Shown: piece by piece, positions 9,448 to 18,294 of the stretch
How positions within the stretch are numbered: the first letter of the stretch is position 1
Layout: every line of letters begins with the position of its first letter
Assembly (NCBI GenBank): GCA_903916675.1
Contig: CAIWXQ010000021.1
Span: 1 to 64,000 of the forward strand
Direction: 5' to 3'
Source of the DNA: an uncultured bacterium
GTDB taxonomy: Bacteria > Verrucomicrobiota > Kiritimatiellia > RFP12 > CAIWXQ01
Length of the DNA stretch: 64,000 bases
The notes under the pieces: generated by a model
What the model saw: only the letters and a program-made list of their open reading frames with translations
Database searches by the model: none
Told to the model about the DNA's origin: nothing
Program-made: the position numbers and the translations under genes

Positions 9448-10419
9448 ATGTCCCACCCCACCATAAACAACCACGCCGCGCGCTTTGAGCGGACGGTCCC
9501 GGCGGGGACCGCCGGCCAGCGGCTCGATGCCTGGCTCGCGGCAGCACTGCCCGGGCTCTCCCGCGCCCGCATTCAAGCGCTCATGCGCGAAGGGCGCGTA
9601 ACCATCGCCGGCCAGCCCACGCGCCCCAGCGATCCGGCAAGGCCAAGCCAGACCGTCCTCGTGGACGTGCCGCCGCCCGCACCCGCCACGCCCCAGGCCG
9701 AGGACCGCGCGCTCGACATCGTCTACGAGGACGCCGACATCCTCGTGCTCGACAAGCCGGCCGGGCTGGTCGTACACCCTGCGCCGGGCCATGCCGCCGG
9801 CACGCTCGTAAACGCCCTGCTCCACCACTGCCGCGACCTCGCCGGCATCGGCGGTGTCGAACGGCCCGGCATCGTTCACCGCCTGGACAAGGACACCACC
9901 GGCCTGCTGGTCGTGGCCAAGCACGACGCCGCCATGGCCGGGCTCGTGAAGGCCTTCCAGTCCGGCGGCGTGCGCAAGGAGTACCTCGCCATCGTACATG
10001 GTTCGCCGCCGCACGCCAGCGGCACGCTCGCCACCCGGATCGGACGCGACCCCGACAACCGCAAGCGCATGGCCGTGGTGTCCCGGCACGGCAAGACCGC
10101 CACCAGCCACTACACGGTGGAGGAGCGTTTTGCCCAGGCCTCGCTCGTGCGTGTGCGCATCGAGACAGGCCGCACCCACCAGATCCGCGTGCACCTCGCA
10201 CACCTCGGCGCGCCGATCGCCGGTGACCCTCTGTATGGCGGCGCGCGCCGCGACCGCGCCCTGCCGCTGCGCCCCGGCCGCCCCATGCTCCACGCGCAGC
10301 GCCTGGCGTTCGCCCAACCGGTCACCGCACGGTCCCTGGCCTTCGAGCGGCCACCGCACGCCGACATGCTCGCCCTGCTGGCGGCACTGCGGCAGACACC
10401 GGCCGTCCCGCTGTTCTGA
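9448..10419 (+). CDS. rluD: RluD-family 23S rRNA pseudouridine synthase
   Basis: Isomerises specific uridines to pseudouridine in 23S rRNA (RluA/RluD family). 323 residues: an N-terminal S4 RNA-binding domain (about 20-80, GQRLDAWLAAALPGLSRARI) and a catalytic domain with the invariant Asp in HRLDKDTTGLL (about residues 148-158), plus the family motifs RKEYLA and GRTHQIRVHLA. The ATG at 9448 lacks a Shine-Dalgarno; the sequence upstream is a short-period repeat (9388-9424). RluD rather than RluC is chosen from length and the S4 domain. Lies between lgt and an outer-membrane-like protein gene. Confidence 0.93.
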   Translation: MSHPTINNHAARFERTVPAGTAGQRLDAWLAAALPGLSRARIQALMREGRVTIAGQPTRPSDPARPSQTVLVDVPPPAPATPQAEDRALDIVYEDADILVLDKPAGLVVHPAPGHAAGTLVNALLHHCRDLAGIGGVERPGIVHRLDKDTTGLLVVAKHDAAMAGLVKAFQSGGVRKEYLAIVHGSPPHASGTLATRIGRDPDNRKRMAVVSRHGKTATSHYTVEERFAQASLVRVRIETGRTHQIRVHLAHLGAPIAGDPLYGGARRDRALPLRPGRPMLHAQRLAFAQPVTARSLAFERPPHADMLALLAALRQTPAVPLF

Positions 10420-10463
10420 TCTCCCGATTTGTCCCAGAAGGCGTCTGCACCTTGTTTTTGTTC

Positions 10464-10492
10464 TTGTTTGTAAGAACGCCTTGCGGCATAGT
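10464..10492 (+). promoter_or_regulatory. Promoter candidate of the 10549 gene
   Basis: TTGTTT (10464-10469), 17-bp spacer, CATAGT (10487-10492); predicted start about 50 nt before the ATG. Confidence 0.4.
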
Positions 10493-10548
10493 TGCCCGTT
10501 AACCGGGGCGGTTGGGGCCCCGCAACAACCGAGGAAGGGAATGACGCC

Positions 10549-11463
10549 ATGACGCGTGCGACAAGAGGATGGACGCTGGCGGGATTGCTGGCGGCAGGAC
10601 TGGCGCTGCAGGCCACGGCGACCGAAGGCGGCGGCGGGGCCTACCCGAACGGCTCGGAAGGGTTTATGACCGGCGCCCTGCCGCCTCTGGGACAGTACTT
10701 CATCAACTACATGGCGTACTACAGCGCCGACTCGTTCAAGGGCGGCGACGGGCACACGGACCCCACAAAACCCAATTTCGAACTGCACGCGGTCGCGGAA
10801 GTCCTCCGCTTCGTCAACGTCACGCCCATCACCGTGCTGGGTGGCAACTGGGCGCAGCATGTCCTCGTGCCGATCGAATGGGAGGAGGCGCGCTGGACCC
10901 CCGGCCCGAAGGACAAGAATTTCGGCCTCGGCGACATCGTGGTGGACCCGTTCATCGTCGGATGGCACAAGCCGCCGTTCCATTGGCTCGTCGGCCTCGA
11001 CACCTACGTTCCGGTCGGCAAGTACCACGCGGTCTCCTTCGCCAACCTCGGCCGGAATTACTGGACTTTCGAGCCGCTGCTGGGCGTAACCTACCTCAAT
11101 GAAGGCGGGCAGGAACTCTCCGCCAAGATGATGTACGACTTCAATACGCCCAACACCGACAGCGCCACGCCGGGTGTCAGCACCTACACCTCCGGTCAGG
11201 AGTTCCACACGGACTTCGTCGTCGCGCAGCACTGCGGCAACTGGGCCATCGGCGTGGGCGGCTACTGGTACTACCAGACCACGGACGACAAACGCGACGG
11301 CGTCCGGACCGATGGCACCTGCGGTCGCGCGCTCGCGCTCGGCCCGCAGATCAGCTACCAGTGCTGCCAGGTGAACTTCTCGCTGGAGATCGATCACGAA
11401 CTAGCCGCGAAAAACAAGCCGCAGGGCGACAAGTATTGGCTCAAGGCCGTCGTTCCGCTGTAA
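10549..11463 (+). CDS. Putative outer-membrane beta-barrel (phenol MetA-pathway type, PF13557-like)
   Basis: 304-residue secreted protein. A signal peptide with hydrophobic core LAGLLAAGLALQATA is followed by a mature chain rich in aromatic residues and alternating strands (GYWYYQTTDD, VDPFIVGWHKPPFHWLVGLD, NYWTFEPLLGVTYL), which matches the transporter-like family named after MetA of phenol degradation. The family is thought to be an outer-membrane barrel for hydrophobic substrates; the substrate here is unknown. Start at 10549 has AGGAAGGG about 8 nt upstream and begins directly at the signal peptide; an upstream in-frame codon at 10492 would bury it. A promoter candidate is at 10464-10492 and a strong terminator at 11488, so it is monocistronic. 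Confidence 0.78.
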   Translation: MTRATRGWTLAGLLAAGLALQATATEGGGGAYPNGSEGFMTGALPPLGQYFINYMAYYSADSFKGGDGHTDPTKPNFELHAVAEVLRFVNVTPITVLGGNWAQHVLVPIEWEEARWTPGPKDKNFGLGDIVVDPFIVGWHKPPFHWLVGLDTYVPVGKYHAVSFANLGRNYWTFEPLLGVTYLNEGGQELSAKMMYDFNTPNTDSATPGVSTYTSGQEFHTDFVVAQHCGNWAIGVGGYWYYQTTDDKRDGVRTDGTCGRALALGPQISYQCCQVNFSLEIDHELAAKNKPQGDKYWLKAVVPL

Positions 11464-11487
11464 GCGCAGATTCCCGCAACGCGGGCG

Positions 11488-11524
11488 AAACAGGCCGGGG
11501 CATACGCCCGGCCTGTTTTATTTG
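11488..11524 (+). terminator. Terminator after the beta-barrel gene
   Basis: AAACAGGCCGGG (11488-11499), loop GCATACG, CCCGGCCTGTTT (11507-11518), then TATTT. 12-bp perfect stem. Confidence 0.9.
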
Positions 11525-11633
11525 TGTCCGCACGCACCGCCCACGCCAGGGCCCGTGGTTAAAAATGTGTTGCAGAGGCCGGCAGGTAGGAAAGAAACTA
11601 GGCGCTTGTTTCTAACCCAAAGGAGAAATGGTC

Positions 11634-12596
11634 ATGCCGCTTAGCTTTGACATGCCTCTGGAGAAGCTCGCCTCCTACCCGGGTCGCAATCCGCGCCCCG
11701 CCGACCTGGATGCCTACTGGGACCGTGCACTCGCCGAAATGAAAGCAGTCGCCCCAAAGGTCGAACTGGTGCGCAGCTCCTTTCAGACACCGGGCGCCGA
11801 GTGCTTTGATCTCTATTTCACGGGCGTGAAGGGCGCGCGCATCCATGCCAAATACGCCCGCCCCGCGGTGCGCCATGGGCGCCTGCCGACGGTCGTGCAG
11901 TTTCACGGCTACTCCGGAAACTGCGGTGACTGGGTGAGCAAACTGTCCTGGGTTGGGGCCGGTGTTTGCGTCGCGGCGCTCGACTGCCGCGGACAGGGGG
12001 GGGCCTCGCAAGATCCGGGCGGCGTCACCGGCACGACCCTCCGCGGACATATCATCCGGGGATTGCAGGACGGCCCCGAACATCTGCTCTTCCGCAGCAT
12101 TTTCCTCGATACGGCGCAACTGGCTGGCATTGTCATGGCGCTGCCGGAGGTCGATCCTGAGCGCGTGGGCGCAATGGGCTATTCGCAGGGTGGCGGCCTC
12201 GCACTGGCCTGCGCCGCGCTGGAGCCGCGCATCCGCCGCCTCGCGCCGACCTACCCGTTCCTGTGCGACTACCAGCGCGTGTGGGAGATGGAACAGGCCA
12301 AAGACGCCTACGAGGAGCTCAAGATGTTTTTCCGCCAGTTCGACCCGCAGCATCTGCGCGAACGCGAGATTTTTACCACGCTGGGACACATCGACTGTCA
12401 GCACCTGGCCGGACGGATCCGGGCCGAAGTGCTGATGGGTACGGGGCTGATGGACACCATCTGTCCGCCGTCCACGCAGTACGCGGCATTCAATAAAATC
12501 AGCGCGCCCAAACATGTCGAACTGTACCCGGATTTCGGGCACGAGACCCTGCCGGGCTTCGACGAGAAGGTGATGCAGTTCATGCTGGGCATGTAA
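11634..12596 (+). CDS. Acetyl xylan esterase / cephalosporin-C deacetylase family (CE7)
   Basis: 320-residue alpha/beta hydrolase of carbohydrate esterase family 7, which removes acetyl groups from xylo-oligosaccharides or similar acylated sugars. The nucleophile Ser sits in GYSQGGG; the oxyanion-side motif is FHGYSGN; the RGQGG motif typical of CE7 is present; the acid Asp (LMDTICPP) and His (FGHE) follow in order. No signal peptide, so cytoplasmic, acting on imported sugars. Start at 11634 rather than 11628 because AGGAG at 11621-11625 is 8 nt from the former and only 2 nt from the latter. efpL follows 33 bp downstream. Consistent with a glycan-degrading lifestyle (inference). Confidence 0.9.
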   Translation: MPLSFDMPLEKLASYPGRNPRPADLDAYWDRALAEMKAVAPKVELVRSSFQTPGAECFDLYFTGVKGARIHAKYARPAVRHGRLPTVVQFHGYSGNCGDWVSKLSWVGAGVCVAALDCRGQGGASQDPGGVTGTTLRGHIIRGLQDGPEHLLFRSIFLDTAQLAGIVMALPEVDPERVGAMGYSQGGGLALACAALEPRIRRLAPTYPFLCDYQRVWEMEQAKDAYEELKMFFRQFDPQHLREREIFTTLGHIDCQHLAGRIRAEVLMGTGLMDTICPPSTQYAAFNKISAPKHVELYPDFGHETLPGFDEKVMQFMLGM

Positions 12597-12629
12597 GGAA
12601 CAGGCGGATACGCGCCGGAAGGAATGCCA

Positions 12630-13196
12630 ATGACCAAAGCCAGTGACTTGAAACGCAACGATCTCGTCGGCATTCAGGGCACCCCGCACATCGTCGAGGA
12701 CCTCAAGGTCTCGACCCCCAGCGCGCGCGGCGCCTCCACGCTCTACCGATTCCGTTTCCGCAACCTCGTCACCCGCAACAAGGTCGACATGACCTGCAAG
12801 GGCGACGACCCGTTCGAATCCATCTCCTTTGAGAAGCGCGGCGTGCAATTCCTTTTCGCCAAGCAGGACGAGTACACGTTCATGGATGCCGAGGATTTCT
12901 CCCAGTTCACGCTCAACCGCGACGAGCTCGGCGACCAGACCGACTTTTTGGCCGAGGACATGGACGGCATCCAGGCGCTCATTGCCGACGGACGCATCCT
13001 GTCCATCGAGATGCCCGCCAGCGTGGCGCTCAAGATCGTCGCATGCGACCCGGTCCTCAAGGGCGCCTCTGCCAACGGCCGCGCCAAGCCCGCCACGCTC
13101 CAGACCGGCCTCGTCGTGCAGGTTCCCGAATACCTCACCCCAGGCGAATTCATCCGCGTCGATACCCGCACGCGCAAGTTTCTGCAACGGGCGTGA
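12630..13196 (+). CDS. efpL: Elongation factor P-like protein EfpL/YeiP
   Basis: 188-residue, three-domain translation factor that relieves ribosome stalling at proline-rich motifs. It matches the YeiP/EfpL subfamily rather than canonical EF-P: the domain-I loop reads TPSARGAST instead of the lysine-tipped PGKG loop that is modified in EF-P, followed by LYRFRFRNL, and the KGDDPFESI and FMDAEDFSQFTL segments are typical of YeiP. The C-terminal half carries GASANGRAKPATLQTGLVVQVPEYL in parts, the family's most conserved stretch. The tip residue is Arg. Start at 12630 is preferred over 12624 because AAGGA ends 6 nt upstream of it. Canonical efp is not in the window. E. coli YeiP is 190 aa, nearly the same length. 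Confidence 0.9.
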   Translation: MTKASDLKRNDLVGIQGTPHIVEDLKVSTPSARGASTLYRFRFRNLVTRNKVDMTCKGDDPFESISFEKRGVQFLFAKQDEYTFMDAEDFSQFTLNRDELGDQTDFLAEDMDGIQALIADGRILSIEMPASVALKIVACDPVLKGASANGRAKPATLQTGLVVQVPEYLTPGEFIRVDTRTRKFLQRA

Positions 13197-13227
13197 GGCG
13201 TCTTGTTTCGGAATCCAGAATGCAGGA

Positions 13228-13258
13228 GTCAGAATCGGCGTCGGGATCGGAATCGAAA
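13228..13258. repeat. Degenerate 6-bp repeat (ATCGGN type), intergenic
   Basis: In the efpL-ilvD gap, a run of TCGG/ATCGGA-like units with about 6-bp spacing. The same family occurs at 18734, 22706, 28931/29014 and 59116/59206. The flanking GAATCCAGAATGCAGGAG (13211-13228) looks like the edge of a second simple repeat. Confidence 0.7.
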
Positions 13259-13372
13259 CTGCCGACTGGCAGCTGCCAGAGTTTCGCCCCTCCTCATACC
13301 ATTGCCATCCCGCCGCGCTTTTGCCACTATTGACGCCGCACCTTCCGCAGACACCACAACGAGGATTCTCCC

Positions 13373-15046
13373 ATGATCAGCGACCAGATCAAATCCGGCT
13401 TCCAACGCGCGCCGCACCGCAGCCTGCTCCGCGCCACCGGCGTCCAGCCCGCGGACTTCGGCAAGCCGTTCATCGGCGTCTGCAATTCGTTCGTCGAGAT
13501 CATCCCCGGCCACTGCCACCTCAACAAGGTCGGCGAATGGATCAAGCAGTGCATTCGCGAGGCGGGCGGCGTGCCGTTCGAATTCAACACCATCGGCATC
13601 TGCGACGGCATTGCCATGGGGCACGATGGCATGAAGTATTCGCTCCCCAGCCGCGAGATCATCGCCGACTCGGTCGAGTCCATGGCGCGCGCTCACTGCT
13701 TCGACGGCATGATCTGCATACCGAACTGCGACAAAATCGTGCCGGGCATGATCATGGGCGCATTGCGCGCGAATATCCCCACAGTCTTCGCCAGCGGCGG
13801 CCCCATGCGCGCCGGCCACCTGCCGGACGGCAAGGTCGCGGACCTCATCAGCGTCTTCGAAGCCGTGGCCGCCTTCAAGAACGGCACGATCACGGAGCGG
13901 CAGCTCGAGGGCGTCGAGTCCTGCGCCTGCCCCGAGTGCGGCTCGTGTTCCGGCATGTTCACCGCCAACTCCATGAACTGCCTCTGCGAGGCGCTCGGTC
14001 TGGCCCTGCCGGGCAACGGCACCATCCTCGCCACGGATCCGCGCCGCCGCGACCTCTGGAAGCAAGCAGCCGTGCGCGTCGTTGAGATGGCTAAAGCCGG
14101 CGGCCCCCGACCGCGCACCATCGTCACCCGCGCTGCGATCGACAACGCCTTTGCGCTCGACATGGCCATGGGCGGCTCCACCAACACCGTACTCCATACG
14201 CTCGCCATTGCGCACGAGGCCGGCATCGCGTACGACCTCGACCGCATCAACCGCATCTCGCAGCGCTGCCCCAACGTCTGCAAGGTCTCCCCCTCCTCCC
14301 AGTATCACATCGAGGACGTCGACGCTGCCGGCGGCGTCTCCGCCATCCTCGCGCGCATCGCCGACATCCCCGGCCTGCTCGATACCAAGTGCCTCACCGT
14401 CGCCGGCCGCACCCTCGGCGAAAACATCGCCTCCGCCGCCGTGAAGGATGAGCAGGTCATCCGCACCGTGGCCAACGCCTACTCCAAGGACGGCGGCCTC
14501 GCGATCCTCTCCGGCAACCTCGCCGAGCAGGGCGCCGTGGTCAAAAAGGCCGGCGTCGCCGCCAGCATGCTGCACTTCGAAGGAAAGGCCATCTGCTTCG
14601 ACTCGCAGGAAGCCGCCTGCGAGGGGATTCTCGCCGGCAAGGTCAAGCCGGGCCACGTGGTTGTCATCCGCTACGAGGGGCCGCGCGGCGGCCCGGGGAT
14701 GCAGGAGATGCTCGCCCCAACCTCGTACATCATGGGCGCCGGTCTCGGCGAAAGCGTCGCGCTCGTCACCGATGGCCGCTTCTCCGGCGGCACGCGTGGC
14801 GCCTGCATCGGCCACGTCTCGCCTGAGGCCGCCGAGGGTGGACTCATCGGCCTGCTGCAGGATGGCGATCCGATCCGCGTCGACATCCCCTGCCGCAAGC
14901 TCGAGGTCATGCTCAGCGACGCCGAGATCGCACGCCGCCGCGCCGCGGCCAAGCCGTGGCAGCCGCGCATCTCCTCCGGCTGGCTCGCCCGCTACGCCCG
15001 CCAAGTCTGCAACGCCAGCTCCGGCGCCGTACTGTCGGACAAGTGA
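13373..15046 (+). CDS. ilvD: Dihydroxy-acid dehydratase
   Basis: Dehydrates 2,3-dihydroxy-isovalerate/methylvalerate to the 2-keto acids in branched-chain amino acid synthesis. 557 residues, the usual length. Iron-sulfur cysteines are visible in CIPNCDK (about 116-122) and in [13 protein letters not shown] (about 183-195); [10 protein letters not shown] and the C-terminal [11 protein letters not shown] substrate-binding motif are intact. Start at 13373 has GAGGA 8 nt upstream. It stands alone without other ilv genes in the window and converges with ybaK, 30 bp away. Confidence 0.97.
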   Translation: MISDQIKSGFQRAPHRSLLRATGVQPADFGKPFIGVCNSFVEIIPGHCHLNKVGEWIKQCIREAGGVPFEFNTIGICDGIAMGHDGMKYSLPSREIIADSVESMARAHCFDGMICIPNCDKIVPGMIMGALRANIPTVFASGGPMRAGHLPDGKVADLISVFEAVAAFKNGTITERQLEGVESCACPECGSCSGMFTANSMNCLCEALGLALPGNGTILATDPRRRDLWKQAAVRVVEMAKAGGPRPRTIVTRAAIDNAFALDMAMGGSTNTVLHTLAIAHEAGIAYDLDRINRISQRCPNVCKVSPSSQYHIEDVDAAGGVSAILARIADIPGLLDTKCLTVAGRTLGENIASAAVKDEQVIRTVANAYSKDGGLAILSGNLAEQGAVVKKAGVAASMLHFEGKAICFDSQEAACEGILAGKVKPGHVVVIRYEGPRGGPGMQEMLAPTSYIMGAGLGESVALVTDGRFSGGTRGACIGHVSPEAAEGGLIGLLQDGDPIRVDIPCRKLEVMLSDAEIARRRAAAKPWQPRISSGWLARYARQVCNASSGAVLSDK

Positions 15047-15076
15047 AGGCGGCCCGCGCGGACATTCGCGCCGGCT

Positions 15077-15589
15077 TTACGCCGGGCCCATTCGCGTTTC
15101 CGGGGCAATGGCAACCTGCACGCGCGTCACCGGCAGGAGCTGCTCCAGCACGGAAGGCGCCAGCTTCACCAGCAGACCGCGTCGGCCGCCGTTGATCCAG
15201 ATTTGCGGAAGGTCGAACAGCGTGGCCTCCGCATACACCGGCAGGGGTTTGCGCGTGCCGAACGGGCTCGTGCCGCCAACCAGGTAGCCGGTATGGCGCG
15301 TGGCGGTTTCCGGGGAGCACGGCGCCACTGCCTTGACCTTCAGGACGCGCGCCATCTGCTTGACCGAAATCTCGCAGTCGCCGTGCATCAGCACGATCAG
15401 CGGATCCCGCGAACCCGTTTCCAGCACAATGGTCTTGACCATGGCGTGCTCGTCCACGCTCAGTTCCGCGGAAGCATAGCGCGTGCCGCCGCGCTTGACA
15501 TACGCATAGCACACCGGCTCGAATGCCTCGCCCCGGTCGCGCAGCAGCCGAATCGCCGGCGTGACCGGGATGGCGGATTCCTTGGACAT
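15077..15589 (-). CDS. ybaK: YbaK/EbsC-type Cys-tRNA(Pro) deacylase
   Basis: 170-residue trans-editing protein that hydrolyses Cys mischarged on tRNA(Pro). The family features are present: the N-terminal TPAIRLLRDRGEAF, the conserved lysine in MVKTIVLE, the LKVKAVAPCSPE segment, and the YLVGGTSPFGTRKPLPVY loop that forms the active-site wall. No clear Shine-Dalgarno precedes ATG 15589. It lies 66 bp downstream of the ABC-F gene on the same strand and may be co-transcribed with it. Both act on translation. Confidence 0.9.
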   Translation of the reverse strand: MSKESAIPVTPAIRLLRDRGEAFEPVCYAYVKRGGTRYASAELSVDEHAMVKTIVLETGSRDPLIVLMHGDCEISVKQMARVLKVKAVAPCSPETATRHTGYLVGGTSPFGTRKPLPVYAEATLFDLPQIWINGGRRGLLVKLAPSVLEQLLPVTRVQVAIAPETRMGPA

Positions 15590-15655
15590 GCCGGTAAATC
15601 TACGGCAACTTCGTTGCGTTGCCCATACCTTTGTCGGCCACGCCGCACAGGGCCT

Positions 15656-17644
15656 TCACCCCATAGCCGCCTGCGCGTCGGCGAGATCCTTTTGCAGTCG
15701 CTCGAGTTCCGATGCAGCGACCTCCCAATCGGCGGATGTCCGGCCGATTTCGACCTGCAAATTCTTGAGCCGCGCGCTCTTGCCGGCGTAGTCAAGGCCC
15801 GGCGCGCCGGAACTGAGATCCGTGGAAAGCTGCGTCTGCTCAGCCTCAAACTTCTGGATGCGCCCCTCGAGAGACTCCACGCGGCGGCGCAGCTCCTTGA
15901 TTTGCGTCTGGTGCTTGTTGCGCACCTCGGCACGCTGGCGGCGCAGTTCCTTGGAGTCGAGGGTAGCGGGCTTATCGGGCTCCGTCCGATCGGTCCGGTT
16001 GGCCCTGTCGGTCCTATCAGAATTGTTCGCCGCCTCGGCTGCGATCTTCTCGCGGTAGTAGTCGTACCCGCCGGGAAAGCGCCGGACTCCTGCCGGAGAA
16101 ATCTCGAGGATGCTTGTGGCCACCGCGCGCACGAAGGTCACGTCATGGCTCACCAGGCAGAGCGTGCCGTCGTACTTCTGCAGCAGGCGCTCGAGCGCCT
16201 GGACCCCCTCGATGTCCAGGTGCGTGGTGGGTTCGTCGAGCAGCAGAAAGTTCGGCACCGAGAGGAAGAGGCGCAGGAACGCAAGGCGGATGCGCTCGCC
16301 GCCGCTCAGCACGCCCGCAGACTTTCCCACGTCCTCCTCGCCGAAGCCGAAGGACCCGAGCTGCGCGCGCACCTCGCGCTCAGTCAGGAAAGACGCGGCC
16401 TCCTTGGCGCTGGCCAGCACGGAGACCCCGGGGTCGATGGTTTCGGTGTATTCCTGCGACTGATAACCGGGGATAACCTTGTGTCCCAGCACGCGCTGGC
16501 CGCCGGTCGGCTGCCGCACGCCGGCCAGGATGCGCAGCAACGTGGTCTTGCCCATGCCGTTGAAGCCGACGAGGGCGATCTTCTCGCCGCGGCCGATGTT
16601 GAGATTCACGTCGCGCAGCACGGGCGTACCGCCGTCGTAAGAGAAATCCACGCTCTCCAGCCGCACAACCTCCGCGCCGCAGTGCGGCGCCGATGCGATG
16701 CGCAGCGCGGCCGCGGCACGGCTGCGGCGCGGCAGGCGGATCTCCTCCATCTTCTCGAGCATCTTCATGCGGCTCTGCGCCTGCGCCGCCTTGGTGGCCT
16801 GGGCTTTGAAGCGGTCGATGAACCGCTCGAGCTGCTCGCGCCGGCGGTCCTGATTGGCCTTGGCCGCCAGGAGCATCTGGTAGCGCCCCTCGCGTTCGCG
16901 CAGATAGAAATCGAGATTGCCGGCGTAGCGCGTCACCAACCCGGCGTCTACCTCCACCGTGATGTCGGTCAGCGTGCGCAGCAGGTAGCGGTCGTGCGAG
17001 ATCAGCAGCAGCGTGCCGTCGAACCCGCGCAAATAGCGCTGGAGCCATTCGACCGCCGGCAGGTCGAGGTAGTTGGAGGGCTCGTCGAGCAGCAGCAGGT
17101 CCGGCGCGGCCGCGAGCACGCGGGCAAGTTCGGCACGCATCTGCCAGCCGCCGCTGAAGGACAGAAACGGGCGATCGAACGCCTCGGATGCAAACCCCAG
17201 CCCCCCGAGCGCGACCTTCACCTGGGTCTCGATCCGGTAGCCGCCGAGCGCCTCGAACTCGTGCTGCAGCTCCCCCACCTGCCGCAGCAGGCGGCTACGC
17301 TCGGCCTCGTCGGCGATGTGGGCCAGCCGAGCCTCGGACTCGTGGATGGCGCGCTCGAGGTCATGTAATCTCGGCAGGCCGCGCAGGGCGTACTCAAGCA
17401 GCGTCTCCTCATCGTGCGCCGGCTCGAGGTGCTGGCGCACGTAGCCGATGTGCGGCTTCCCCTCAATGACCACCTCGCCCTTGTCCGGGTGGCGATCGCC
17501 CATCAACAGGTGGAACAGCGTGCTCTTTCCCGCGCCGTTGGGGCCGACGATACCGATGCGCTCGCGCGGATTGATCCGCAGATCAATCCCTTCCAGGACC
17601 TCCTGCGTGCCGTACCGCACCACGATGTTCTGAAAATCGATCAC
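15656..17644 (-). CDS. ABC-F family ribosome-associated ATPase
   Basis: 662-residue soluble tandem ABC ATPase of the ABC-F class (YheS/Uup-like), proteins that bind the ribosomal E site and modulate translation or antibiotic binding. Domain 1: Walker A GPNGAGKST, signature FSGGW, Walker B LLLDEPSNYLD. The P-site interaction linker has ERFIDRFKAQATKAAQAQSR. Domain 2: Walker A GFNGMGKTT, signature LSGGE, Walker B LLLDEPTTHLD. A C-terminal coiled coil (about 585-660) resembles Uup. Between domain 2 and the coiled coil is a low-complexity segment SDRTDRANRTDRTEPD encoded by a 9-bp-period repeat (15980-16022). The subfamily assignment is uncertain. Confidence 0.93.
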   Translation of the reverse strand: MIDFQNIVVRYGTQEVLEGIDLRINPRERIGIVGPNGAGKSTLFHLLMGDRHPDKGEVVIEGKPHIGYVRQHLEPAHDEETLLEYALRGLPRLHDLERAIHESEARLAHIADEAERSRLLRQVGELQHEFEALGGYRIETQVKVALGGLGFASEAFDRPFLSFSGGWQMRAELARVLAAAPDLLLLDEPSNYLDLPAVEWLQRYLRGFDGTLLLISHDRYLLRTLTDITVEVDAGLVTRYAGNLDFYLREREGRYQMLLAAKANQDRRREQLERFIDRFKAQATKAAQAQSRMKMLEKMEEIRLPRRSRAAAALRIASAPHCGAEVVRLESVDFSYDGGTPVLRDVNLNIGRGEKIALVGFNGMGKTTLLRILAGVRQPTGGQRVLGHKVIPGYQSQEYTETIDPGVSVLASAKEAASFLTEREVRAQLGSFGFGEEDVGKSAGVLSGGERIRLAFLRLFLSVPNFLLLDEPTTHLDIEGVQALERLLQKYDGTLCLVSHDVTFVRAVATSILEISPAGVRRFPGGYDYYREKIAAEAANNSDRTDRANRTDRTEPDKPATLDSKELRRQRAEVRNKHQTQIKELRRRVESLEGRIQKFEAEQTQLSTDLSSGAPGLDYAGKSARLKNLQVEIGRTSADWEVAASELERLQKDLADAQAAMG
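15980..16022. repeat. 9-bp-period repeat inserted in frame in the ABC-F gene
   Basis: Units of the type GGTCCGATC/GGACCGACA at about 9-bp spacing inside the ABC-F reading frame, giving a DRT/DRA-rich peptide. The same unit occurs between genes at 25311-25345 and in a kinase at 42621-42664. Because 9 is a multiple of 3 the frame survives. Confidence 0.65.
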
Positions 17645-17723
17645 AGCGGCTGCATGATGGGCAAACCGGCGTCTCCCGGCAAGCGGAATTGAACATCCGT
17701 CGCGCAGGAATGTTCAAGAGCCT

Positions 17724-17869
17724 TTGGACACAGAGACCACAGAGGGAAGAGGAGAACACAGAGGCTCCTGTAGCCGCGGCCGGCTTGTCCGCCGGAGCCT
17801 TGGCGCAGGAAGATGGCCGCGGTTACGGAATACTCTGTGCTCTCATTCCCGCTCTATGCCCTCTGTGTC
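17724..17869. repeat. Composite inverted repeat (ACAGAG arms around a second repeat)
   Basis: This fills most of the 440-bp gene-free stretch between the ABC-F gene and rpmI. Left arm 17724-17761 begins GGACACAGAGACCACAGAG; the right arm 17832-17869 is its degenerate reverse complement ending CTCTGTGTCC. Between them is a different inverted repeat with GTAGCCGCGGCC (17769-17780) and GGCCGCGGTTAC (17813-17824). The nesting suggests one repeat inserted into another. No ORF with coding character is present. Confidence 0.75.
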
Positions 17870-17991
17870 CTTTCACCCGTGTCCCAAAATGCAGCATGGA
17901 CGGCCGGCGGCTCGTCTGCTATTTTATTGCCCTTTTCGCGCCCGGCTGGCGCGGAATATGGGCCGCCCGCTCGCGCAGGCTTTCTGGCTGA

Positions 17992-18038
17992 CTGCCTGAC
18001 GGGTTTGTGTACGGCGTCCCGGCTAACCAGACAGGCAG
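17992..18038 (+). promoter_or_regulatory. Leader hairpin upstream of rpmI
   Basis: CTGCCTG (17992-17998) pairs with CAGGCAG (18032-18038), with CGGG/CCCG inside, 46 bp before the rpmI start. L20-type autoregulatory leaders sit at this place in other bacteria, but I cannot recognise the L20-binding consensus, so the role is only suggested. Confidence 0.3.
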
Positions 18039-18083
18039 CGGAAGGAACGCGTTTCGCGGGATTTCCGCCGCCGTGAGGGCAAC

Positions 18084-18278
18084 ATGCCGAAGAAAAAGAC
18101 CAAGAAAGCCGCTGCAAAGCGCATGAAAATGTCGGCCACGGGCAAGATCTTGTACGCGCGGGCTGGCAAGAGCCACCTGAACGCGTGCAAGTCGCGCAAA
18201 CGCAAGCGCAATCTCCGTGGCATGGCTAGACTCCACTCCGGGGATGTCCCCCGGTACAAAGTCATGCTGTCGTCCTAA
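18084..18278 (+). CDS. rpmI: 50S ribosomal protein L35
   Basis: 64-residue very basic protein, full length. N-terminal [13 protein letters not shown] and the segment ARAGKSHLN...KRKRNLRG match L35. ATG 18084 is preceded by GAGGG. It forms an operon with rplT (16-bp gap). The usual upstream partner infC is not adjacent; instead there is a 440-bp repeat-rich region with a possible leader hairpin. Confidence 0.96.
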   Translation: MPKKKTKKAAAKRMKMSATGKILYARAGKSHLNACKSRKRKRNLRGMARLHSGDVPRYKVMLSS

Positions 18279-18294
18279 CACCAGGAGATTCGCC

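Noticed and set aside
9430-11397. 655-codon open frame antisense to rluD and the beta-barrel gene
   Set aside because: Spans two unrelated real genes and an intergenic promoter; no recognisable domain.
13229-15004. 591-codon open frame antisense to ilvD
   Set aside because: Shadow of a highly conserved enzyme gene.
15203-17368. 721-codon open frame antisense to the ABC-F ATPase
   Set aside because: Shadow frame; the opposite strand encodes all ABC motifs.
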